Source: an uncultured Oscillospiraceae bacterium (GTDB lineage: Bacteria; Bacillota; Clostridia; Oscillospirales; Oscillospiraceae). From it: a stretch of 51,583 nucleotides of DNA. The stretch spans positions 22,826 to 74,408 of the forward strand of contig CAJULM010000011.1 of the NCBI GenBank assembly GCA_910587285.1, in the 5' to 3' direction. The position numbers were made by a program, and so were the translations under genes. Below the pieces are notes generated by a model. It saw only the letters and a list, made by a program, of their open reading frames with translations, was not told the DNA's origin and made no database searches. Below, one piece after another: positions 23,187 to 30,089 of the stretch; the stretch's first letter is position 1, and the number at the start of each line of letters is the position of its first letter.

Positions 23187-25058
23187 ATGACAAACTATCA
23201 CGCCGGACAATTTGATATCGCCGTCATCGGCGCGGGCCACGCGGGCATCGAGGCCGCTCTGGCCGCCGCCCGGCTGGGGATGAAAACCCTGTGCTTCACC
23301 ATCAACCTGGACGCGGTGGGCAATATGCCCTGCAATCCCGCCATCGGCGGCACCGGCAAGGGGCACCTGGTGCGGGAGATCGACGCCCTGGGGGGTGAGA
23401 TGGCAAAGGCCGCCGACAGGGCCTGCATCCAGTACCGGATGCTCAACCGGGGCAAGGGTCCCGCCGTGTGGTCCCTCCGGGCCCAGGCGGACCGCCGCCG
23501 CTACCAGGAGGTGATGAAGCACACCCTGGAGCTCCAGGAAAACCTGTGGGTGCGCCAGGCGGAGGTGACGGAAATCCTCACCGAAGACGGGGCGGTGTCC
23601 GGCGTGGTCACTGCCACGGGCGCGGTGTACGCCGTGAAAGCGGCGGTCGTCGCCACGGGTACCTACCTGGGGGGCCGCACCATCGTTGGGGAGGTGACGC
23701 GGGACTCCGGCCCCGACGGCATGGCCGCCGCCCTGCCCCTGACGGAGTGCTTGGTGAAGCTGGGGCTGACCGTTCGCCGGTTCAAGACGGGCACGCCCCC
23801 CCGGGTGAACCGCCGCAGCGTGGACTTCTCCCAGATGGAGGTCCAGCCGGGGGATGACGTGCCCGTCCCCTTTTCGTTTATGACGGAAGCGCCCCCGGAC
23901 AACCGGGCGGTGTGCTATCTCACCTATACCAATGAAAAAACCCATCAGGTGATCCGGGACAACCTCCACCGCTCCCCCCTGTTCTCCGGGGCGATCGAGG
24001 GGGTGGGGCCCCGTTACTGCCCCTCCATCGAGGACAAGGTGGTGCGTTTTGCCGACAAGCCCCGGCACCAGCTGTTCATCGAGCCCATGGGGCTGAACAC
24101 CGAGGAGCTGTATATTCAGGGCTTCTCCTCCTCTCTCCCTGAGGAGGTGCAGGTGGAGATGCTCCACACCATCCCCGGCCTGGAGCGGGCGGAGATGACC
24201 CGGTGCGCCTACGCCATCGAGTATGACTGCGCGGACCCCACCCAGCTGCTGCCCACCCTGGAGTGCAAAAAAATCCCCGGCCTGTACGGCGCGGGGCAGT
24301 TTAACGGTTCCTCCGGCTATGAGGAGGCCGCCGCCCAGGGGCTGGTGGCGGGGGTGAACGCGGCCTTAAAAATCAAGGGCGAGCCACCCCTGATTTTGAG
24401 CCGGGGAGACGGCTACATCGGCGTGCTCATCGACGACCTGGTGACGAAGGGCACCAACGAGCCCTACCGCATGATGACCTCCCGGACGGAGTACCGGCTC
24501 ATCCACCGGCAGGACAACGCCGACAAGCGTCTGGCCGCTTACGGCCACCGGGTAGGGCTGGTGAGCGATGGGCGGCTGGCCCAGGTGGAGGAGAAGTACG
24601 CCGCCGTGGACCGGGAGATCCGCCGCCTGGAGCACGTGGGGGCGGCGCCCTCCCCTGCCCTGAACCAGCTGCTGGAGGACAGGGGCGAGCCCTCCTGTCC
24701 CCACGGGGCCCGGCTGCTGGACCTGCTGCGCCGGCCCCGGCTGAGCTATGCAGACCTGGCGCCCTTTGACCCGGACCGTCCCGCTCTTTCCCGGGAAATT
24801 ACGGAGCAGGTGGAGATTTCCGTGAAGTACCAGGGCTACATCGACCGGCAGAACCGGCAGGTGGAGGAGCTGCGCAAGCTGGAGGACCGGCCCCTGCCTC
24901 CTGACGTGGACTACCTGTCCATCCAGGGCCTGCGGCTGGAGGCGAGGCAGAAGCTGGACAAAATCCGCCCGCTGAATTTGGGACAGGCCGGCCGGGTGTC
25001 CGGGGTGTCCCCGGCGGACGTGACTGCGCTGATGATTTATTTGGAGAAAACGACATGA
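23187..25058 (+). CDS. mnmG: tRNA uridine-5-carboxymethylaminomethyl modification enzyme MnmG
   Basis: 623 aa. With MnmE it builds the cmnm5 group at wobble U34. Visible: FAD-binding VIGAGHAGIEAALAAARLG, NPAIGGTGKGHLVREIDALG, the RAQADRRRYQ block, the Cys-containing CNPA, YCPSIEDK, and the C-terminal helical domain with VEISVKYQGYIDRQ. mnmE is not in the window; in many Firmicutes it adjoins near the origin. The stop overlaps the next ATG (ATGA at 25055-25058). Confidence 0.97.
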   Translation: MTNYHAGQFDIAVIGAGHAGIEAALAAARLGMKTLCFTINLDAVGNMPCNPAIGGTGKGHLVREIDALGGEMAKAADRACIQYRMLNRGKGPAVWSLRAQADRRRYQEVMKHTLELQENLWVRQAEVTEILTEDGAVSGVVTATGAVYAVKAAVVATGTYLGGRTIVGEVTRDSGPDGMAAALPLTECLVKLGLTVRRFKTGTPPRVNRRSVDFSQMEVQPGDDVPVPFSFMTEAPPDNRAVCYLTYTNEKTHQVIRDNLHRSPLFSGAIEGVGPRYCPSIEDKVVRFADKPRHQLFIEPMGLNTEELYIQGFSSSLPEEVQVEMLHTIPGLERAEMTRCAYAIEYDCADPTQLLPTLECKKIPGLYGAGQFNGSSGYEEAAAQGLVAGVNAALKIKGEPPLILSRGDGYIGVLIDDLVTKGTNEPYRMMTSRTEYRLIHRQDNADKRLAAYGHRVGLVSDGRLAQVEEKYAAVDREIRRLEHVGAAPSPALNQLLEDRGEPSCPHGARLLDLLRRPRLSYADLAPFDPDRPALSREITEQVEISVKYQGYIDRQNRQVEELRKLEDRPLPPDVDYLSIQGLRLEARQKLDKIRPLNLGQAGRVSGVSPADVTALMIYLEKTT

Positions 25059-25489
25059 CGGTGATTAGAGCAAACGAGCAGACCCTGCCCCAAGCTGCCG
25101 CCCTGGCTTGCGAGCTGTGACCGGACAACAGGCCGGAGGGGCTGCTGGCGGAGTGGGAGGCGTCGGCCCCCGGGGAGCTGGCGGTGTTTCTCGCCGTGGA
25201 GGACGGCGCGCCCGCGGGCTTCGCCCAGTGCCAGCTCCGGCACGACTACGTGGAGGGGACGCGGGGCGGCCCGGTGGGCTATCTGGAGGGGATCTATGTC
25301 CGAACGGGATTCCGGCGGCGCGGCGTGGCGGCGGCCCTGTTGTCCGCCTGCGAGGACTGGGCGCAGGCGCAGGGCTGCGTGGAGTTTGCCAGCGACTGCG
25401 AGCTGGGCAATACGGACAGCGTCGCCTTTCATTTGGGGGCGGGCTTTGCCGAGGTCAACCGGGTGGTCTGCTTTGTAAAACCTTTGTGA
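25055..25489 (+). pseudogene. AAC(6')-like GNAT acetyltransferase with TGA at a conserved Trp codon
   Basis: The ATG at 25055 overlaps the mnmG stop. The frame reads MTVIRANEQTLPQAAALACEL, then TGA (25118-25120), then PDNRPEGLLAEWEA and on to a full GNAT ending VNRVVCFVKPL, 144 codons in all. Aminoglycoside 6'-N-acetyltransferase-like proteins have a Trp-Pro at this position, so TGA probably replaces TGG. The rest is intact: YLEGIYVRTGFRRRGVAAAL (motif A) and EFASDCELGNTDSVAFH. A shortened protein from an inner start is possible but would lack the N-terminal strand. Resistance activity is not implied. Confidence 0.75.
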
Positions 25490-25501
25490 GGGGGCGGCGC
25501 G

Positions 25502-25975
25502 ATGGAGCTTGTGACTTGTGAATTGCCTGCCTTTTCTGTCATTGGGATAGAGGGGAGGGCGGAGCCGGGACATAACCCCGCTCCTGCCCTGTGGGAGGCG
25601 GCCAATGCCCGGTACGGCGAGGTGGAGGCATTGGCCCTGCGGGATGGGACTGGTATGCCCGTGGGGATCTGGGGCGCGATGAGCGACCTGTCCCGCCAAT
25701 TTCTGCCCTGGACGGACGGGTTCAGCCGGGGGCTGTACTTGGCGGGCGTGCAGGCCCCAGCCGATGTGGAGCCGCCGGAGGGATGGACAAAATGGACGCT
25801 GCCCGCCTTTGCCTGCCTTCGGGTAAAGGTGGAGGGGGATTACGCCGCCGCTTTTCAGGCGGGACTGGACGAATTGGACCGGCGGGGATTGTGCTTGGCC
25901 GGAGCCGTGCAGGACTGCCGCCGCCCGGCGGAGGGCGGACAGCTCTACCTGTTCTTCCCATTCAAACGACTGTGA
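25502..25975 (+). CDS. GyrI-like/AraC effector-binding domain protein
   Basis: 157 aa, a stand-alone GyrI-like domain: two beta-alpha-beta repeats, the first with FSVIGIEGRAEPGHN, the second with WTKWTLPAFACLRVKVEGDY and ending GQLYLFFPFKRL. Such domains bind small, often cationic or hydrophobic molecules and serve as ligand sensors or hydrolases. It lies between two disrupted acetyltransferase genes in a tight operon. A GAGGGGGC lies 7 nt before the ATG. The same fold forms the C-terminus of the AraC-type regulator at 37147-37986. Confidence 0.75.
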   Translation: MELVTCELPAFSVIGIEGRAEPGHNPAPALWEAANARYGEVEALALRDGTGMPVGIWGAMSDLSRQFLPWTDGFSRGLYLAGVQAPADVEPPEGWTKWTLPAFACLRVKVEGDYAAAFQAGLDELDRRGLCLAGAVQDCRRPAEGGQLYLFFPFKRL

Positions 25976-25991
25976 GAGGACGCATAAAGAG

Positions 25992-26578
25992 ATGAGACAG
26001 ATAACGCAGAGCTGGGAAAAGGACGGCTTCATCCTCCGCTCCATCCGGGCGGAGGATGGGGAGGCATATTGGGAGCAAGGGTTCGGTGTGGATTCGGAGG
26101 TAGACCGGCTGACAGGCAGCAGGTCCGATTTCACCCGGGAAGAGGTGCTGGCCCACTTCCGAAACTGCCTGGAGGCGGAGGACCGGGCCGATTTTCTTAT
26201 CATCGGGCCGGACGGCCGCATTTTAGGGGAGAGCGTCGTCAATGAGATCGACTGGAAGACGCGGTGCGGCAACTTTCGCATCGCCCTGTTCCGGTCAGAC
26301 AGCTGTGGAAAAGGGATTGGCTCCTGGGCGGTGCGGATGACGCGGGATTACGCGTTTGAGACCCTGGGGCTTCACCGGCTGGAGCTGGACGTATTTCCTT
26401 CAACCCCCGGGCCATTCGGGCCTACGAGAAGGCGGGCTTCCGGCGCGAGGGCGTCCGCCGGGAGGCGGTGCTGGACGGGGCGGCCTATGGGGACGACGTG
26501 CTCATGGCCATCTTGGAGGACGAGTGGCGGGAGATCAAACAGGCAGAGCAGACAAAGGAGAGGGCGTTTCAAGTATGA
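25992..26578 (+). pseudogene. GNAT acetyltransferase (RimJ/RimL type), frameshifted
   Basis: The first 135 codons code for a GNAT (FILRSIRAEDGEAYWEQGFG, then FRSDSCGKGIGSWAVRMTRD, then LGLHRLELDVF). After 26393 the frame loses sense. Reading +1 from there gives NPRAIRAYEKAGFRREGVRR, the expected motif B, then on to EWREIKQAEQTK and a TGA at 26576. So one base, most simply a T in the TTT at 26394-26396, seems to be missing. The restored stop overlaps the murT ATG (ATGA), as expected of an intact ancestral operon. May be an assembly error. Confidence 0.8.
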
Positions 26579-27903
26579 AATTAGTGTTGGCCGTAATCAT
26601 GTGTAAGGTTCTGCGCTTCATCGGCGGGCTCGTCGGCAAGGGCAGCTCCCTACCGGGGCAGTTCGCCCTGAAGGTGTGCCCCGACGTGCTGGGCCGGGTG
26701 AAGCTGCCCGCCCATATCATCGCCGTCACCGGCTCCAATGGCAAGACCTCCACCGTGGAGATGATCGCCGCCATTTTAGAGAAGGACGGGCGGAAGGTGG
26801 TCTATAACAAGGAGGGCTCCAACCAGATCGAGGGGGTTGCCACCCTCATCCTGTCCCACTGCACTCTGGGGGGAAAAATGCGGGGGGACGTGCTGCTGTT
26901 AGAGAGCGATGAGCGCTACGCCCGGCACACCTTCAAATGGTTCCACCCCACCTACTTTGTCATCACCAACCTGTACCGGGACCAGCTCAGCCGCAACGGC
27001 CACCCGGAATGGGTGTACGACGCCGTCAAGGCCGCCGTATTCCCAGAGACCACCCTGGTGCTCAACGCAGACGACCCCCTGGCGTCCTGCTTCGCCCGGG
27101 AGCACGACCCGGCCAAGGTGAAGTGGTTCGGGTTGGACAAGTGCTCCATCAGCACCACGGAGCATCATGGTGTGTATCACGACGGGGCCCGCTGCCCGGT
27201 GTGCAAGGGCCGGATGGAGTATTCCTGCTACCACTACGCCCACATCGGGCACTACGCCTGCCCCGCCTGCGGCCACCGGCGCCACGATACGGATTTCACC
27301 GTCACCGACCTGGATTTAAAGGCGGGAAGACTGACCATCAACGGAGAGACTCCAATTTCCCTGGTCTTCAAAAGCATTTACAACGTGTATAACATCTTGG
27401 CGGCGTGGTCGGTGTGCGCCCTGGCGGGGGTATCCTCCGCCGTGATGGCCGGAGAGATCAACAACTACACGCTGAAAAATGGGCGGATGGTCACCTTTAC
27501 GCTGGGAGAGCACAAGGGTACCCTGCTCACCTCCAAGCACGAGAATTCGGTGGCCTACGATACCAACCTGGCCTATATCGCCGCCACGGAAAAGCCCTGC
27601 ACGGTGCTGATCATTGTGGACGCCATCAGCCGGAAGTACTTCACCGGAGAGACCAGCTGGCTGTGGGACATCGACTTCGACCGGCTGAATGTCCCCCATG
27701 TGGGAAAAATCATGCTATACGGGAAGTACTGCAACGACCTGGCGGTGCGGTTTAAGTACAGCCATATCCCGGCGGATAAAGTGGAGGTGGGCGAGAGCAT
27801 TGCCACCGCGGCGGAGGAGCTGAAGGCGAACGGGGACGAGGATGTGTACGTCGTCACCTGTTTCTCCGACCGGGACAAGCTGCTGGAGCACGTAGTGCGA
27901 TAG
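26575..27903 (+). CDS. murT: Lipid II isoglutaminyl synthase, MurT subunit
   Basis: 442 aa. MurT with GatD amidates D-Glu of the lipid II stem peptide. It is a Mur-ligase-like protein: P-loop VTGSNGKTST (51-60), Mur-type central domain with SDERYARHTFKWFHPTYFVI and TNLYRDQLSR, and a Cys4 zinc ribbon (Cys207, 210, 229, 232) typical of MurT. The C-terminal DUF1727 region holds WLWDIDFDRL. The ATG at 26575 overlaps the restored stop of the previous gene. gatD follows after 97 bp, an unusually wide gap. Confidence 0.94.
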   Translation: MKLVLAVIMCKVLRFIGGLVGKGSSLPGQFALKVCPDVLGRVKLPAHIIAVTGSNGKTSTVEMIAAILEKDGRKVVYNKEGSNQIEGVATLILSHCTLGGKMRGDVLLLESDERYARHTFKWFHPTYFVITNLYRDQLSRNGHPEWVYDAVKAAVFPETTLVLNADDPLASCFAREHDPAKVKWFGLDKCSISTTEHHGVYHDGARCPVCKGRMEYSCYHYAHIGHYACPACGHRRHDTDFTVTDLDLKAGRLTINGETPISLVFKSIYNVYNILAAWSVCALAGVSSAVMAGEINNYTLKNGRMVTFTLGEHKGTLLTSKHENSVAYDTNLAYIAATEKPCTVLIIVDAISRKYFTGETSWLWDIDFDRLNVPHVGKIMLYGKYCNDLAVRFKYSHIPADKVEVGESIATAAEELKANGDEDVYVVTCFSDRDKLLEHVVR

Positions 27904-27909
27904 GTGCGC

Positions 27910-27971
27910 AGTAAAAGCGACCCGACCGCGTGTCCAATCGGAGCGTGGTCATGCTGGGTTCCGCCTTTACT
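27910..27971 (+). other. Intercistronic hairpin between murT and gatD
   Basis: Outer arms AGTAAAAGCG (27910-27919) and CGCCTTTACT (27962-27971) and inner arms GACC-CG and CG-GGTC pair across the gap. It has no T-run, so it may shape mRNA stability or translation of gatD, or be a small repeat. Confidence 0.5.
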
Positions 27972-28000
27972 CGGTGACGAAAGAAAGGATGAAAATTGCC

Positions 28001-28735
28001 ATGGAATTGACCATTCTGCACCTCTATCCCGATTGTATGTCTCTGTACGGCGAGTACGCCAATGTGGCGGTGCTCCGGCGGCACCTGGAGGCCGCGGGGG
28101 TGTCCGTCACGGTGGAGACGGCGCTGTTCGAGGACGCGCCGCCCTTCGAGCGGGCCGACTTTATCTACATGGGCGCGGGTACCGAGCGCACCCAGAAGGC
28201 GGCCCTGGCCGCCCTGCTCCCCCACAAGGAGGCGCTGAAGGCCGCCATCGACCGGGGGGCCGTCCTGCTGTTCACCGGCAACGCCATGGAGCTGCTGGGC
28301 GGCTCCATGCCCGGCGCGGACGGAAGGCAGCCCGCCCTGGGTCTTGCGGGCTTTCTGACGGAAGGAGAGGACCGGCGTGACCCCGGAGACGTGATCGCCC
28401 ACACCGCCCTCTGGGACAGCCCGGTGGTGGGGTTCATGAACAAGTGCTCCCGCACCATTATGGCCGACGATGGGGATGATGCCCCCCTGTTTGAACGGCT
28501 CTCCCTGGGTATGGGCAACCAACGGGAAAAGGGTCCGGAGGGCTACGTGTCCGGCAATGTGCTGGCCACCCATCTCACCGGCCCCATCCTGGTGAAGAAC
28601 CCGGACTTCACCGACTTCCTGATTCGCCGTATTTTCGAAGTCAAAGGCTGGGACCAGCCCGAAAAGCTGCCCGTCCTGCCCTACGAGCGGGAGGCCTATG
28701 CGGTGACGCTGAAGGAGCTGGCGGGGGGCGGCTGA
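28001..28735 (+). CDS. gatD: GatD-like glutamine amidotransferase subunit lacking the catalytic Cys
   Basis: 244 aa. GatD normally releases ammonia from glutamine for MurT. The fold is kept (LTILHLYPDCMSLYGEYANV, FIYMGAGTERTQ, YVSGNVLATHLTGPILVKNP with the His at 191). At the nucleophile elbow, where GatD has a Cys (ICGGYQFLG-like), this protein reads LLFTGNAMELLGGS, with Thr92 in its place. It may therefore not be an active glutaminase. ATGs at 27989 and 28001 are both possible; 28001 has the usual family N-terminus. Confidence 0.85.
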   Translation: MELTILHLYPDCMSLYGEYANVAVLRRHLEAAGVSVTVETALFEDAPPFERADFIYMGAGTERTQKAALAALLPHKEALKAAIDRGAVLLFTGNAMELLGGSMPGADGRQPALGLAGFLTEGEDRRDPGDVIAHTALWDSPVVGFMNKCSRTIMADDGDDAPLFERLSLGMGNQREKGPEGYVSGNVLATHLTGPILVKNPDFTDFLIRRIFEVKGWDQPEKLPVLPYEREAYAVTLKELAGGG

Positions 28736-28739
28736 CCGC

Positions 28740-29025
28740 CCCAGAGGAACGGTGTGCCTACCCAGGCGCGGGAGGATAGACAGCTGAACGCCCAATAACC
28801 ACACACCAGCGGCAGCACAAATAGGAGCATCTGCGTCGAAAGCCCCGTGCGCCGGAATGGTATGCGCCCGATTCCCGTAATAGGGCTCCCCCGTAAAACG
28901 GGGGTTCTCAGGGGGAAGCCCGACTGTGGGCGCGGAGCGCCCACTGGGAGGGATGCCCCCTGAGCATTCTCTTTGGGTACTTTCTCTCATGGGAGAGAAA
29001 GTACCCCGCCGGAGGCCCCGGGAGG
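28740..29025 (+). repeat. Dispersed repeat family B, copy 2, with covarying hairpin
   Basis: Blocks match 17128-17420 in order. The hairpin at 28977-29004 has the same 12-bp stem and ATGG loop, but the pair that is C-G in copy 1 is T-A here (GCAC..GTGC becomes GTAC..GTAC), a compensatory change. It fills the gap between gatD and the HTH gene. The remaining 29026-29142 holds a TATGCT-like -10 near 29090 but no good -35. Confidence 0.8.
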
Positions 29026-29142
29026 GCCGGGGAAACTCAAACGTTACATTTGGAAACGGCAAAATGCTGGTCAAACCCCTGGGTTTTGGTATGCTGAGAG
29101 CATCAAGGGGAGGAGAACTCCCGGTTTTATGAGGTGAATTTG

Positions 29143-29625
29143 ATGAGCTTAGGAAACAAACTGGCGGAGGCCCGCCGGGCCAAAAATCTGACCCAGGAGC
29201 AGCTGGCGGAGCGGCTGGACGTGACCCGGCAGGCGGTAAGCCGCTGGGAGTCGGACGCCGCCTACCCGGAGACGGACAAGATCGTGCGCATGGCCCAGAT
29301 TTTAGAGGTGAGCTGCGACTATCTCCTTCAGGACGGAGTGGACGAGAAGGGGACCCCGGTAAAGTCCCCTGTGACCCGGTTGCTGGAACAGGCCCAGGGC
29401 AGACGGGTGAAGCTGACCTTCTATGAGAGCGACGGAATGCCCGTCGTCCATGACTGGTGCGTCATCCAGGACTTCGACGGCGGCTGGGCCAATGTGGAGG
29501 TTGTGGTGAACCAGAAGAAGCCGGAGAAAAATGAGGTGCGGCTCATCCCCCTGTCCGCCATCAGCACCATCACCTTCCTCAAGGATGGAGAAACGGTCCG
29601 TCGCTCCCCTCTGGAGCTGAATTGA
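29143..29625 (+). CDS. XRE-family HTH regulator with C-terminal small beta domain
   Basis: 160 aa. HTH_3 domain at residues 1-62 (LAEARRAKNLTQEQLAERLD, VTRQAVSRWESDAAYPE), a linker, then a domain at about 86-145 (GRRVKLTFYESDGMPVVHDW to PLSAISTITF) that looks like a small all-beta fold. That domain matches the next gene product. The ATG at 29143 has GAGGTG six bases upstream; a GTG at 29134 overlaps it. Its stop lies 13 bp before the partner's ATG, so both are made together. Confidence 0.85.
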   Translation: MSLGNKLAEARRAKNLTQEQLAERLDVTRQAVSRWESDAAYPETDKIVRMAQILEVSCDYLLQDGVDEKGTPVKSPVTRLLEQAQGRRVKLTFYESDGMPVVHDWCVIQDFDGGWANVEVVVNQKKPEKNEVRLIPLSAISTITFLKDGETVRRSPLELN

Positions 29626-29638
29626 GGAGGGCGTGGAA

Positions 29639-29953
29639 ATGGAATACTTTGGAATATTCGCTTTTGTTTTTGTTCTTGGGCTGTACGGAAAGATCCGCCG
29701 GCTGGAGCGCATCCTGCGGGACAACGGCATCCGTCCCGGCGGCACGGCGGGGCTGGGGGACCAGGTGCGCAAGCAGGTGGGCAAAACCGTGGAGCTTACC
29801 CTGGAGACCAGCGATGGGGATATCATGGGCAAGCAGTGCAGGGTGCTGGATGCCGACGAGACCTGGGCCCTGGTCCTGGCCAACGAGGGCAAAAAGAACG
29901 AGTGCGAAAAGCTGATCCGGCTGGACAGCGTGAAGCAGATCAAAGTGCGCTGA
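29639..29953 (+). CDS. Small single-pass membrane protein sharing the regulator's C-terminal domain
   Basis: 104 aa. One N-terminal membrane helix (about 3-17, YFGIFAFVFVLGLYG), a basic stretch (KIRRLERILRDNG) and a soluble domain (48-103) reading GKTVELTLETSDGDIMGKQC and ending RLDSVKQIKV. Aligned by eye with the upstream regulator, SDG, a Cys, a D-D pair, WA-V, KK, RL and I-I are shared. GAGGAGG lies 8 nt before the ATG at 29639. The last codons GTG CGC TGA are the first bases of repeat A copy 4. Role unknown; it may hold or titrate the regulator at the membrane. Confidence 0.75.
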   Translation: MEYFGIFAFVFVLGLYGKIRRLERILRDNGIRPGGTAGLGDQVRKQVGKTVELTLETSDGDIMGKQCRVLDADETWALVLANEGKKNECEKLIRLDSVKQIKVR

Positions 29954-30072
29954 GCCGTCGTGAGCAGCGCGGATGGAGCGAAGCGAGGGCAAAAGCCCAG
30001 CCGCCGCGAAGCGGAGGCGGGTTTTGTCCGAGTCGGAGCGAAGCCGCGCGTCGCGAACAGGCGAAGCGCAGG
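29945..30072 (+). repeat. Dispersed repeat family A, copy 4
   Basis: It starts GTGCGCTGAGCCGTCGTGAG, includes GCGCGGATGGAGCGAAGCGA, and ends GCGTCGCGAACAGGCGAAGC, matching copies 1 and 3. The first nine bases code for the end of the membrane-protein gene; the repeat fills the gap to prmA. Confidence 0.85.
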
Positions 30073-30089
30073 TACATGGGGGTAATAGA

